The position numbers and the translations under genes were made by a program. The notes beneath the pieces were generated by a model that saw only the letters and a program-made list of their open reading frames with translations, was not told where the DNA came from and did not search any database. A stretch of DNA of 64,000 nucleotides from Leeuwenhoekiella marinoflava DSM 3653. GTDB lineage: Bacteria; Bacteroidota; Bacteroidia; Flavobacteriales; Flavobacteriaceae. The stretch covers positions 1-64,000 of the forward strand of contig NZ_FQUN01000020.1 in the NCBI RefSeq assembly GCF_900129005.1, written 5' to 3'. Shown here piece after piece: positions 1-9,434 of the stretch; within the stretch, counting starts at the first letter, position 1, and each line of letters opens with the position of its first letter.

Positions 1-326
1 TGTATGCTGATAAAGGGTACCTCTCTAAGGAACTAGCTGAACTACTATTCGATCAGGGGTTACATTTAGTGACAGGAATAAAAAATAATATGAAGAATGT
101 GCTGATGACCATGCGAGATAAAATCCTATTGCGAAAGAGGTCTGTCATAGAGACTATCAACGATCAGCTCAAAAATATCTGCCAGGCAGAGCATTCCAGA
201 CATAGAAGTTTTGGTAATTTTATTACCAATCTTATAGCTAGCCTTATAGCATATTCCTTTCAGGATAAGAAACCAGCTATTAAATTTGAAACTCAAAAAA
301 CCAATCAAGTGGCACTTTTCTACTAA
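1..326 (+). CDS. IS982-family transposase, C-terminal part (cut by window start)
   Basis: Reading from base 3 gives a frame that opens with [16 protein letters not shown] and runs to the stop at 324-326. The YADKGY motif carrying a catalytic Asp, the stretch KNNMKNVLM, the [15 protein letters not shown] segment and the EHSRHRS motif near the end are the usual C-terminal signature of IS982-type DDE transposases. The N-terminal half lies outside the window, so intactness of the whole gene cannot be judged; the visible part has no frameshift. It would catalyse cut-and-paste movement of its own element. It sits just outside the polysaccharide locus and next to a decayed nucleotidyltransferase fragment, which marks this edge as a place where DNA has been inserted and lost. 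Family assignment is by motif recognition. Confidence 0.85.
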   Translation, partial: YADKGYLSKELAELLFDQGLHLVTGIKNNMKNVLMTMRDKILLRKRSVIETINDQLKNICQAEHSRHRSFGNFITNLIASLIAYSFQDKKPAIKFETQKTNQVALFY

Positions 327-328
327 TA

Positions 329-346
329 CTTAAATCGAACTCAGGT
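329..346. repeat. Candidate right terminal inverted repeat of the IS982 element
   Basis: Read on the minus strand this is ACCTGAGTTCGATTTAAG, starting with AC as IS982-family ends usually do, and it lies only 3 bases after the transposase stop. The matching left end is outside the window, so the call rests on position and resemblance only. Confidence 0.45.
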
Positions 347-479
347 TTAAAGGCTTGATGAAGATTCCGGAATTGGATTCGTTTTAGATTGGTCGGGGTA
401 CTTCATAAGCCTTCAGTTAGGCCACCGGGAATCTGTGGATATTGATTTGTTTACAGACGCCATTGTTTATTTCAATTGA
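347..479 (+). pseudogene. Decayed AbiEii-type nucleotidyltransferase fragment
   Basis: Three frames must be stitched to read this stretch: MKIPELDSF from 358, then RLVG, then GTS, then SLQLGHRESVDIDLFTD up to about 460. With one extra T near 385 and two missing bases near 397-405 it reads as the N-terminal core of AbiEii/AbiGii-type nucleotidyltransferases, including the GG(T)S and DxD motifs (here DID) that bind nucleotide and metal. After DLFTD the similarity ends and a stop follows at 477-479. In the family this is the toxin of type IV toxin-antitoxin or abortive-infection pairs, or a stand-alone transferase. Here it is clearly non-functional: three indels in some 35 codons, no C-terminal part, no partner gene. 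It begins right at the end of the IS982 element, so insertion may have cut the original gene. Confidence 0.6.
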
Positions 480-514
480 AAAATATATCATTTTAAATTA
501 ATTAACAACAGTAT

Positions 515-547
515 CCCTATTCCGTGAATTACCCTCGGGGAACAGGG
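515..547 (-). terminator. Possible terminator hairpin after the hybrid regulator gene
   Basis: On the minus strand a 9-bp stem (CCCTGTTCC with GGAATAGGG, one G-U pair) encloses a 15-base loop directly after the regulator's stop codon. No clear T-run follows, so termination is uncertain. Confidence 0.35.
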
Positions 548-548
548 T

Positions 549-3500
549 TTAACTCGGTTTAAAAGCAGAGGGCGGTTTACCATACTTTTCTTTAAAAATC
601 TTCCGGAAGTATTTTGCGTCACCAAAACCAACTTCATAAGCAGCTTGCGAGATGGTGAATTTTTCCTTTTTTATTAAATAAGCTGCGTGCTCAATTTTTA
701 TATTTCTTATGTATTCATTGATGTTTTGACCTGTTATTGCTTTGATTTTTCGGTAAAGGGAAGATCTACTCATACCTATTTTTTCTGAAACAACTTCTAC
801 GGTCTTAATACCTTGCTGCATATTATCAAAAACTATTTTGTGGAATTCAGATAAAAATTCTTTTTCTAGATCTAATAGCCTTTTTTGATCATTATCCTCT
901 TCAGATAAATTAGATTCTGCAAATCGTTGTAGAAGCTTTACCCGGTTTTCAATAAGATTAGTAACTCTTGCTTTAAGCACCTGTACATTAAAGGGTTTAA
1001 GCATATAATCGTCAGCGCCTTCAGTATAGCCGGTTTCAATCATCTCAAAGTTACTTTTAGCAGATAATAAAATTATGGGAATGTGTGAAGTTTCCTTTTT
1101 ATTTTTTATAAAATTACAAAGGTCAATTCCGCTTTTGACGGGCATCATAATGTCGCTTATAATCAGATCTGGTATATAGTTTATAGCTTTTTCAATACCT
1201 TCTTCGCCGTCTTCTGCATGAATGAGGTCATATTCCTGAGCTAACGTACTATCCAGAAATTCTAGAATATCTGGGTTATCATCAATGAGTAGGATAAGCT
1301 TTCTTTTATTTTCTGGAGAAGCAAGAATGTTTTTAACCTCTCTTTTTTCAACGTTTAAATTATTAGTATTGATCTGGTGTTCAATTAATTTTTTATCATC
1401 TAGTGGGTAATTGTTATCGGTGAGATACTCATCAAGTAAGCTTTCATCTTTAGGAATATATAAAGTAAAGACGCTTCCTTTTCCTTCTTTGCTAGTGACT
1501 TCTAGCGTTCCTTTATGTAGCTCAGCAAAACGCTTAGAAAGGGCAAGACCAATGCCGCTTCCATCTTTTTTAAGAGAGGTATTAGACTGATAATACCATT
1601 CAAATATATTATTTAGATCTTGGGCCTTAATGCCGCTGCCATTATCGCTAACCTTTAAGATTAACTGTTGTTCATCTTGCGTAAGTTCAACGTATATTTT
1701 TTCACCTTTTGGGCTGTATTTAATAGCATTTGAAACAAGGTTATTGATAATTACTTGAATTTTTTCTAAATCACAATAAACACGAAGAGGTGTCTGAGGC
1801 ATTGTGATAACTAACTCAATACTTTTTTTCTTTAGCAGCGGATCATAACTAGCAAGCCAGTTGGCCAAATTCTTAGTTAAGTTGTATTGATTAATGTGCA
1901 ATTTGCTTAAACCCTTTTCACTTTTTCTAAACTCAAGCAGTTTGTTTATAAACTGTAACAGGTTGTCTGCATTGCGTTTTATGAGTTTTAAGCTTTTACG
2001 ATGTTGTTTGTGTACGGTCTCTTCTAGCAGGGTTTCTAAAGGAGCTAATATTAAAGTTAATGGAGTTTTTAATTCATGAGAAAAGCCGGTGTAAAATCGA
2101 ATACGCTCTTCATTTAATTCGTTTTCAAGTTGTCTCTGTTTTTGCTCAAAAACTAAAGAATTTTGAAGCTTAATACGCTCTGCATAATAATTGAGACTTA
2201 TCCAAAAGAGAAATATAAATACAACTATATAAAGAATGAATGCTGGTATTGTTTTCCAAATGGGAGGGAGTATAGTAATTTTTAAATCTTTAAAAATTGC
2301 AGGATTACCTTGGTTTTGAGCTTTGATTTTTAAGGTATAATCACCTGGTGTAAGATTGCTGAAATTAATTCGGGTTGAATTTTTTAAATCAATCCAGTGA
2401 TTATCATAGCCTTCTAAGGAGTAAGAGTAATTTGTATTAGATGCAAATGGATAATTTAAGTTTGTGAAATCTAAAGAGAAATTAGTCTGGTCATGGTTTA
2501 ACTGAATTTTTTCTGTGAATAAAATAGATTCAGTCAAAAGACTTTTTGATTCTTCTGGTTTTATAGGAACATCATTATCAAAAAGTTTAAAGTTCTTTAT
2601 AATAATATTATTTTTAGGAGCACTAACTTTTAATTGTTCGGGTTTAAAAACATTTAAGCCTTTGTTACCACCAAAGTATATATGACCAGATTTACTTTTA
2701 AATGTAGCCCCTATGTTGTATTCACTCTTTTGAATGTTATTGAAAGAATTTAAACTTTCTACCTCTCCTTTTTTGTAATTGTATTTAGTGATGCCTTTAT
2801 ATGTGCCTAAGAATATAGTTTCGTAATCATGAACTACGATACTATTTACAGTATTGTTGCTTAATCCGTTAGCTTCGGTATAATTTAAAGCAGTTTCATC
2901 ATCCTCATTAAAATGAATAACCCCTCCATATTTTAAACCTGCAACAATACTATCGTCGTTAAGAACTTTGATGCAAAAAACTACATTATTAGTTAAGCCT
3001 TCTAGGTTTCCATTATAAAATGATTTTACGTCTCCTGTTTTAGGATTAAACCTTATGATTCCATTTCCATACGTAGCCATCCATAATACGCCGTGACTAT
3101 CTTCATCAATGGCTCTAATATCCATACGACTTGAAATCTTATCTAGGTCACTGCTGTAATTAAATGTATTCGCGTTATCGTCGTATTTAAACAAACCGCC
3201 TCTATTTGTACCTACCCATACATTTCCATTTTTGGCTTGAAATAAGCATCTCACGTCGCTACCGTCTTTATTCTCACCTTTGAGGTAATATTGCCAGTTT
3301 TTTGTTTTTGTGTTATATCTATTAAGTCCGCCTTGGTAGGTGCCTATCCAGATATTTGCATTAGAATCTTCAAAAATTGTATTGATATGGTCTGTTGTTA
3401 AGCCATTTTTTTTACTCATAACACCATGATTAAAAAGACCGGTTTCTGGGGAATATGTATCAATACCTCCGCCATCTGTTGCTAAGTAGACCTTTCCGTT

Positions 3501-4640
3501 TTGCGATTCAAACATTCCGTTAATACGGTTATGTACTAACTTTTGACCACCCATCAGGTTGTTTTTTATCAACTTTATAGGCTCTCCAGAAGGATCAACA
3601 AAGTTGACTCCTGCGTTAGTACCTATCCACATAAAACCATTTCTATCTTTCTTTAAAGCATTAATAGAGGCATTGTAAACACTTGTTCCGTTTTCTTTTG
3701 GGGTGTATTTTATAACATTAAAATCTTTTTTGTCTTTTGTTATAGCATCTATATCAAATACATTAAGACCTCCTTTATAGGTGCCTACCCATAATTTTCC
3801 CAAATTGTCTTCTTCTATAGCTAAAATTTGATCATTGCTTAGTCTTTGAGAATTTTTACCTTCTGTTATATTTATTTGCTCACCAGAATTTAAGAGGCCT
3901 ATTAAACCTTGACTTGTACCAACCCATAAATTATTATGGCTATCAACAAAAAGAGTGTTGATTTGAGCGACAGTTTCATTATTTATCTTTAGTGGTATAT
4001 GTGTGATTTTATGGGATTTTAAATCAAATTTATCTAGCCCATTATCAAAAGATCCTACCCACAAAGTCTCTTTTTGTTTGGTCATGCAAGAGACTTTTAC
4101 AGAAGCTAATCCATTAGTGTTTTGATCTCCTTGACCATAATAAAGTTTTTCCTCGAAGCCTTCATATATAAGTAACCCCTGGTTATATGCTCCTACAGCG
4201 TAAGTACCATCACCAAGATCTTCATAAGAATTGATGCTTTGTCTTAGGTATGGATTGTAATTGTTGAGTAAATCAAATTTTTCAGTTCTTTGGTTATAAA
4301 TATTAAGACCACCATCTGTTGCTAAAATGATTTCTCCAGCTTCGTTAACTGATACATCTTGGATGTAATTATTACTCAGCATGGAGTTCTCTCTTCTGTA
4401 GATTTTAAAATCTGCTCCATCATATCTGTTAAGTCCGTCAGAAGTTCCTATCCAAATGAAACCTAAAGAATCTTGCTCGATAGTTTTTACAATATTGTTA
4501 GAAAGTCCTTGCTGTGTATCGAGGCTATAAAATGTAAGTCTGTTACTAAGTGGAAAAGCTTCTTGATCATCGTTTTTTTGAGCAAAAAGAAAAGTGTTGA
4601 CTAAGCCTGTGATTAACAAAAAAAAGTATTTTAAATTCAT
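549..4640 (-). CDS. Hybrid two-component system sensor/AraC regulator (HTCS) of the PUL
   Basis: One-protein signalling system of 1363 residues: it senses an oligosaccharide in the periplasm and activates the neighbouring PUL. Order of parts: signal peptide (1-20), about 14 Reg_prop beta-propeller repeats with recurring WIGT/WVGT motifs (30-690), Y_Y_Y domain (about 710-780), one membrane helix (795-817), HisKA with the phosphoacceptor in FSHELKTP (His855), HATPase_c with the DNGSGI and GSGIGLALSKRF boxes, a receiver domain with phosphoacceptor Asp1163 in SDIMMP, and a C-terminal AraC helix-turn-helix pair (about 1260-1363). Length and order are those of classical Bacteroidetes HTCS proteins and all key residues are present. 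It is divergent from the GH43/SusC genes, with 263 bases between, where its binding site would be expected. The glycan it senses is inferred from the enzymes only. Confidence 0.97.
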   Translation of the reverse strand: MNLKYFFLLITGLVNTFLFAQKNDDQEAFPLSNRLTFYSLDTQQGLSNNIVKTIEQDSLGFIWIGTSDGLNRYDGADFKIYRRENSMLSNNYIQDVSVNEAGEIILATDGGLNIYNQRTEKFDLLNNYNPYLRQSINSYEDLGDGTYAVGAYNQGLLIYEGFEEKLYYGQGDQNTNGLASVKVSCMTKQKETLWVGSFDNGLDKFDLKSHKITHIPLKINNETVAQINTLFVDSHNNLWVGTSQGLIGLLNSGEQINITEGKNSQRLSNDQILAIEEDNLGKLWVGTYKGGLNVFDIDAITKDKKDFNVIKYTPKENGTSVYNASINALKKDRNGFMWIGTNAGVNFVDPSGEPIKLIKNNLMGGQKLVHNRINGMFESQNGKVYLATDGGGIDTYSPETGLFNHGVMSKKNGLTTDHINTIFEDSNANIWIGTYQGGLNRYNTKTKNWQYYLKGENKDGSDVRCLFQAKNGNVWVGTNRGGLFKYDDNANTFNYSSDLDKISSRMDIRAIDEDSHGVLWMATYGNGIIRFNPKTGDVKSFYNGNLEGLTNNVVFCIKVLNDDSIVAGLKYGGVIHFNEDDETALNYTEANGLSNNTVNSIVVHDYETIFLGTYKGITKYNYKKGEVESLNSFNNIQKSEYNIGATFKSKSGHIYFGGNKGLNVFKPEQLKVSAPKNNIIIKNFKLFDNDVPIKPEESKSLLTESILFTEKIQLNHDQTNFSLDFTNLNYPFASNTNYSYSLEGYDNHWIDLKNSTRINFSNLTPGDYTLKIKAQNQGNPAIFKDLKITILPPIWKTIPAFILYIVVFIFLFWISLNYYAERIKLQNSLVFEQKQRQLENELNEERIRFYTGFSHELKTPLTLILAPLETLLEETVHKQHRKSLKLIKRNADNLLQFINKLLEFRKSEKGLSKLHINQYNLTKNLANWLASYDPLLKKKSIELVITMPQTPLRVYCDLEKIQVIINNLVSNAIKYSPKGEKIYVELTQDEQQLILKVSDNGSGIKAQDLNNIFEWYYQSNTSLKKDGSGIGLALSKRFAELHKGTLEVTSKEGKGSVFTLYIPKDESLLDEYLTDNNYPLDDKKLIEHQINTNNLNVEKREVKNILASPENKRKLILLIDDNPDILEFLDSTLAQEYDLIHAEDGEEGIEKAINYIPDLIISDIMMPVKSGIDLCNFIKNKKETSHIPIILLSAKSNFEMIETGYTEGADDYMLKPFNVQVLKARVTNLIENRVKLLQRFAESNLSEEDNDQKRLLDLEKEFLSEFHKIVFDNMQQGIKTVEVVSEKIGMSRSSLYRKIKAITGQNINEYIRNIKIEHAAYLIKKEKFTISQAAYEVGFGDAKYFRKIFKEKYGKPPSAFKPS

Positions 4641-4903
4641 GTTAATGTCAAGTATTTAATTTTTTGAAAAATTAAGAAATAATTAGGGATTTAAATTTCG
4701 TGATGACTATTATTTAATAAATTAAGCTATTTGTGAGCAATTTGACCGCATACCCCCCTAAATTTTATTGATATAGCCCTTCTTAATAACTCTTAAATGT
4801 TAGAAAATTGTGAAGGTTGTTTTAAGTATTTGTAGTGAACAGCTATAAATTAAAAATAACACAGAATATCAAAATTGATAATTAAGGCTATAAAACCAAG
4901 TTG

Positions 4904-6031
4904 ATGAGATTTTTACTTATTCTTAGTTTAATAATTACACAAAGTTGCACAGGGCAAAATCTAAATAATTCTTCATTTACTCCTGGAGATATTTGGAAAG
5001 ATGCAGATGGCAATCATATAAATGCTCACGGAGGTGGTTTTTATTACGAAGATGGGACTTACTTCTGGTATGGGGAACATAAAAATCAAAACAGTTTAGC
5101 ACAGGTTGGTGTACGTGTTTATAGCTCTGATGATTTATATAACTGGAAAAATGAAGGAGTGGCATTGTCTGTAAGTACTGACCCTAATTCTGAAATTACA
5201 ACAGGGTCTGTAATAGAAAGACCTAAAGTTATTTATAATAAGAAAACTGATAAGTATGTAATGTGGTTTCATCTAGAATTAAAGGGTCAAGGCTATGCTG
5301 CCGCTCGTACCGGTGTAGCGATAAGTGACAATCCTTTAGGCCCCTTTAAATACATTAAATCATTTAGACCTAATACTAAGATATGGCCTAAAAATATAGA
5401 TGATTCAGAGAAAGTTTACAATGAAGAAGATGAAAAGTTAGAATGGTGGACACCAGAATGGAAGGAATCTTTAATCGATGGCTTATACGTACGTAGAGAT
5501 TTTAAAAAAGGACAGATGTCAAGAGATATGACGGTTTACGTTGATGATGATGGTAAAGCTTACCATATACACTCTTCAGAAGAGAACCAAACCTTACACA
5601 TATCACTTCTTACTGATGACTACCTAGATTTTACAGATACTTATGTACGTGTTCAGAAAGGGGGACAAAATGAAGCTCCTGCAGTTTTTAAATCAGGAGA
5701 TACATATTATATGATTACATCGGGTTTAACAGGCTGGGATCCAAATCCTGCTAGATCATTTAAATCAAAATCCATGTTAGGTCCGTGGAAAAAATTGGGT
5801 AATCCGGCGGTAGGTGAGGAATCAGAATTGACCTTTAGCTCTCAGAGTACATTTGTTTTGCCTGTTTCAGGTAAGAAAGATGCTTATATCTATATGGGGG
5901 ATCGATGGAATCCTAAAAATCATATCGATGGGAGATATATATGGTTACCAATCTCTGTAAATAACGAGGAACTAGAATTTAAATGGCACGATGAATGGGA
6001 TCTGTCGATTTTTAAAACGCTAACACCTTAA
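4904..6031 (+). CDS. GH43 family glycosidase, candidate exo-beta-1,3-galactanase
   Basis: Secreted protein of 375 residues. The ATG at 4904 is chosen over the TTG at 4901. A short signal peptide ends in a lipobox-like SCTG, so it is probably a lipoprotein. The GH43 five-bladed propeller fills the rest. The early motif INAHGGGFYYEDGTYFWYGE is characteristic of the GH43 branch that includes exo-beta-1,3-galactanases (subfamily 24 and relatives); that branch is known to lack the usual catalytic Asp base. It contrasts with the N-terminal Asp motif of arabinofuranosidase/xylosidase GH43s. As first gene beside the HTCS and upstream of susC it should be a core enzyme of the locus, releasing galactose from a galactan backbone. 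Family is confident; subfamily and specificity are inference. Confidence 0.85.
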   Translation: MRFLLILSLIITQSCTGQNLNNSSFTPGDIWKDADGNHINAHGGGFYYEDGTYFWYGEHKNQNSLAQVGVRVYSSDDLYNWKNEGVALSVSTDPNSEITTGSVIERPKVIYNKKTDKYVMWFHLELKGQGYAAARTGVAISDNPLGPFKYIKSFRPNTKIWPKNIDDSEKVYNEEDEKLEWWTPEWKESLIDGLYVRRDFKKGQMSRDMTVYVDDDGKAYHIHSSEENQTLHISLLTDDYLDFTDTYVRVQKGGQNEAPAVFKSGDTYYMITSGLTGWDPNPARSFKSKSMLGPWKKLGNPAVGEESELTFSSQSTFVLPVSGKKDAYIYMGDRWNPKNHIDGRYIWLPISVNNEELEFKWHDEWDLSIFKTLTP

Positions 6032-6239
6032 CAATTTACAAGTTTGACTATTGGATTTTAGAGATATCTCAATCGATTTAGTTTTAATTTAGAATATAAT
6101 AATAAATAAGAAATTTTAGAATAATCAATTAATAAATAGATAATTATGGATAAAAAAATCGAAAAATATCAAGTATATCTTGTGAACCCATTAAAGTTAA
6201 AAGTATCGAAAAATAGTTACTAATTAAGAGATTCAGATT

Positions 6240-9200
6240 ATGATTAAAAAATATTTAATGTACCAAAAAGCTGGAATAATTCTTTTACTTTGTTTGCTAC
6301 TCAATTCAATGTCCACAGATCTGTATGGAGCTGCTTTATCAACAAGTCTTCCTCAAAGAGTTATTAAGGGAACCATTTTAGAAGGGGATAGCAGCACACC
6401 ACTCCCTGGAGTAACTATAGTTGAGAAAGGCACCAATAATGGTACAAGTACAGATTTTGATGGAAAATATTCTATAACTGTGCCAGCTGGAGCTACTCTA
6501 GTATTTACTTATGTGGGCTTTGTTAGTCAGGAAATGGTTGTGGGAGATGAGTCTCAAATAGACTTGACTTTAAGTCCTGATATGGATACTTTAGAAGAAA
6601 CAGTTGTTATTGGTTTTGGAGGTAAACAAAAAAAGGGTAGTGTTGTTAGTTCTATAACAACAATCAACCCTAAAGAATTAAAGGGTCCAACAAATAACCT
6701 TACAACAATGATGGCGGGTCGTGTATCTGGTATGATTGCTTATCAGAGAACAGGAGAGCCAGGAGCAGATAATTCTGACTTCTTTATTCGTGGGTTGAGT
6801 ACTTTTGGTTCTGGAAAGCGTAGTCCTTTAATTTTAATTGACGGCATAGAGTCTACCACAACAGATATGGCTCGTATTCAACCCGATGATATAGAGAGTT
6901 TTTCAGTATTGAAAGATGCAGCAGCAGCATCAGTATATGGTGCTCGGGGTGCAAACGGGGTTGTTTTAATTAGTACCAAAAGTGGTAAAGCAGGAGAAAC
7001 TCAGTTTAATTTTAGATCTGAAACACGAGTTTCGGCAAATACTAAAAACTTCAATTTTGCAGATAATATAACATATATGACGCTCGCAAATGAAGCAGCC
7101 CTTACGCGTGACCGTAATGCGATTCTGCCTTATTCTCAAACTAAGATCGACAGAACTGCTCAAGGAGGTAATCCCTTATTATATCCTAACAATAATTGGA
7201 TTGATCAACTTATCAAAGACTATACAGTAAATCAAAGTTTGAATTTAAATGTAAGTGGTGGTAGTGAGAAGGCAAGATATTATGTTTCTGGAACCTATAA
7301 TATAGATAATGGTGTGCTTGATGTTGAAGGTATAAACAACTTCAACAGTAATATAAAACTTCGTAATTATTCTATAAGAAGTAACATTAATTTACAGCTC
7401 ACTCCTACTACTGAAGCTATCATAAGAGTTTCAGGTCAATTTGATGATTATAATGGTCCTGTAGGAGGTGGTCAGGCAATTTTTAATAATGCTGTTTGGT
7501 CTAATCCGGTTGCATTTCCTGCAATTTATCCTTCAGAATTACTTCCTTTTATAGAGCATCCTCTTTTTGGAGGAGCACCTACAGGCGTTGCTTCTGAAAC
7601 GTTGTTGAATAACCCGTATGCTCAGATGGTAAGAGGGTATCAAACAAGAAAGACTTCTACTATTCGCCCACAATTAGAATTGAAACAAGATTTATCTTTT
7701 ATAACAGAAGGTCTTAGAGTGCGTACAATGGGATATCTGAGTAGATACTCTACATATAATGTTTCTAGACAATATAATCCGTTCTTTTACAGCTCGTATT
7801 TAAACCCTGTTAATGGTGATATTGAACTTCAAGTTTTAAATGACGGTAGTGCTAGTTCTATAGGTACTGTAGGACAAGAATACTTGGGTTATAGTGAAGG
7901 TGAGAAGTTATTAGATTCTAGAATATATAATGAGACCGCTATCAATTATGATAGAACTTTTGGCGAAAAGCATGCTGTTTCTGCAATGTTACTTAATTTG
8001 CTATCCAGTTATGAAAATGGAAACTCTGGTAGTGTGCAAAGTTCTTTAGCGAGTAGAAACCATGGTGTATCAGGACGCTTTACTTATGCATACGATAACC
8101 GCTATATGTTTGAGGGTAATTTTGGATATAATGGTTCTGAGCGTTTTGCAAGAGGCAGTAGGTATGGTTTCTTTCCTTCGGCAGGTTTAGGATATCGTAT
8201 TTCTAATGAGAAATTCTTTGAACCTTTAAAGGATGTTGTATCTAATTTAAAATTTAGAATTACTTACGGTTTAGTAGGTAATGATCAGATAGGTAATACT
8301 TCAGATAGGTTTTTCTATCTCTCTAATGTTAATTTGGATGATGGTAACTATGGTGTAAGTTTTGGTCAGGACTTTGGGTATTATCGCAATGGGGTTTACA
8401 TCTCAAGATATTCAAATTATGATATTGGTTGGGAAGAATCAGAGCAAGTAAATTTAGGAGTAGATATAGGACTGTTTGGAGATCTTAATATCGTAGCAGA
8501 TATCTTTAGACAGAATAGAACAAATATTCTACAGACTAGATCTAATATAGGTTCTGCTCTGGGTTTAACAGCTACTCCACAAGCAAACTTTGCTAAGTTA
8601 GAGAGTTATGGTCTTGACCTTACTGCAGATTACAACAAGCAGTTGGGAAAATATTTATGGACGCAATTGAGAGCTAATTTTACCTATGCAGATAATGAGA
8701 TTTTAGAATATGATGAGGTCGATTACCCGGAGAATTTAGCATACAGGTCGCAGATAGGTCAAAACGCTTCTCAGGTTTATGGGTATATCGCTGAACGTCT
8801 TTTTGTAGATCAGGAAGAAGTAGATAATTCCCCTACGCAGTTTGGCGATTATACCGGAGGAGACATAAAATATCGTGATGTTAATGGAGATGGGGTTATC
8901 TCACAGAGTGATATGGTGCCAATTGGTAACCCTACTACTCCGAAGATTATTTATGGTTTTGGAGGTACAATAGGTTATAAAGCCTTTGATTTGAGTGTGT
9001 TCTTTCAAGGATCTGCGGGTTCCAGCTTTTTCATCAACCCACAGAATATTTCTCCTTTTGTTATAAATGGAGGAGCACAAAATGGACTGCTCAAAGTTGT
9101 AGCAGAGGATTACTGGTCAGAGGAGAACCGTGACGTTTACGCATTTTGGCCCCGTTTAAGTCAGACTTTTATAGAGAATAATAACCAGACTTCCACTTGG

Positions 9201-9428
9201 TGGATGCGTAACGGAGATTTCTTAAGATTAAAAACTTTAGAGGTTGGCTTTAATGCTCCACAAAAATTTCTAGAAAAATTTCATATTAAAAGTTTACGTC
9301 TTTATGCTAGCGGTCTTAACCTGGCTGTGTGGAGCAACTTTGATTTATGGGATCCTGAAATGGGAGGTAACGGTTTAGGATATCCTATTCAATCGGTATA
9401 CAACTTAGGCTTACAAGTAAACTTTTAA
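6240..9428 (+). CDS. SusC-like TonB-dependent outer-membrane oligosaccharide transporter
   Basis: Outer-membrane importer of 1062 residues that pairs with the SusD-like lid encoded 6 bases downstream. Signal peptide 1-31; carboxypeptidase-like regulatory domain with GTILEGDSSTPLPGVTI and the GKYSITVP repeat (about 40-115); TonB plug domain with the SusC-type signature RGANGVVLISTKSGKAGE (about 125-245); then a long beta-barrel ending in aromatic residues (LGLQVNF), as outer-membrane proteins do for barrel assembly. No frameshift. It takes up oligosaccharides made by the surface endo-enzymes of the locus (two GH16s). The 208 bases before it hold no convincing TAnnTTTG element, in keeping with a promoter that needs the HTCS activator. 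Substrate is inferred from the neighbours. Confidence 0.97.
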   Translation: MIKKYLMYQKAGIILLLCLLLNSMSTDLYGAALSTSLPQRVIKGTILEGDSSTPLPGVTIVEKGTNNGTSTDFDGKYSITVPAGATLVFTYVGFVSQEMVVGDESQIDLTLSPDMDTLEETVVIGFGGKQKKGSVVSSITTINPKELKGPTNNLTTMMAGRVSGMIAYQRTGEPGADNSDFFIRGLSTFGSGKRSPLILIDGIESTTTDMARIQPDDIESFSVLKDAAAASVYGARGANGVVLISTKSGKAGETQFNFRSETRVSANTKNFNFADNITYMTLANEAALTRDRNAILPYSQTKIDRTAQGGNPLLYPNNNWIDQLIKDYTVNQSLNLNVSGGSEKARYYVSGTYNIDNGVLDVEGINNFNSNIKLRNYSIRSNINLQLTPTTEAIIRVSGQFDDYNGPVGGGQAIFNNAVWSNPVAFPAIYPSELLPFIEHPLFGGAPTGVASETLLNNPYAQMVRGYQTRKTSTIRPQLELKQDLSFITEGLRVRTMGYLSRYSTYNVSRQYNPFFYSSYLNPVNGDIELQVLNDGSASSIGTVGQEYLGYSEGEKLLDSRIYNETAINYDRTFGEKHAVSAMLLNLLSSYENGNSGSVQSSLASRNHGVSGRFTYAYDNRYMFEGNFGYNGSERFARGSRYGFFPSAGLGYRISNEKFFEPLKDVVSNLKFRITYGLVGNDQIGNTSDRFFYLSNVNLDDGNYGVSFGQDFGYYRNGVYISRYSNYDIGWEESEQVNLGVDIGLFGDLNIVADIFRQNRTNILQTRSNIGSALGLTATPQANFAKLESYGLDLTADYNKQLGKYLWTQLRANFTYADNEILEYDEVDYPENLAYRSQIGQNASQVYGYIAERLFVDQEEVDNSPTQFGDYTGGDIKYRDVNGDGVISQSDMVPIGNPTTPKIIYGFGGTIGYKAFDLSVFFQGSAGSSFFINPQNISPFVINGGAQNGLLKVVAEDYWSEENRDVYAFWPRLSQTFIENNNQTSTWWMRNGDFLRLKTLEVGFNAPQKFLEKFHIKSLRLYASGLNLAVWSNFDLWDPEMGGNGLGYPIQSVYNLGLQVNF

Positions 9429-9434
9429 TTAGCG

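Noticed and set aside
6146-6223. A 25-codon ORF (MDKKIEKYQVYLVNPLKLKV...) upstream of susC, possible leader peptide
   Set aside because: Short, in very AT-rich DNA, no ribosome binding site and no recognisable family; chance is as likely.
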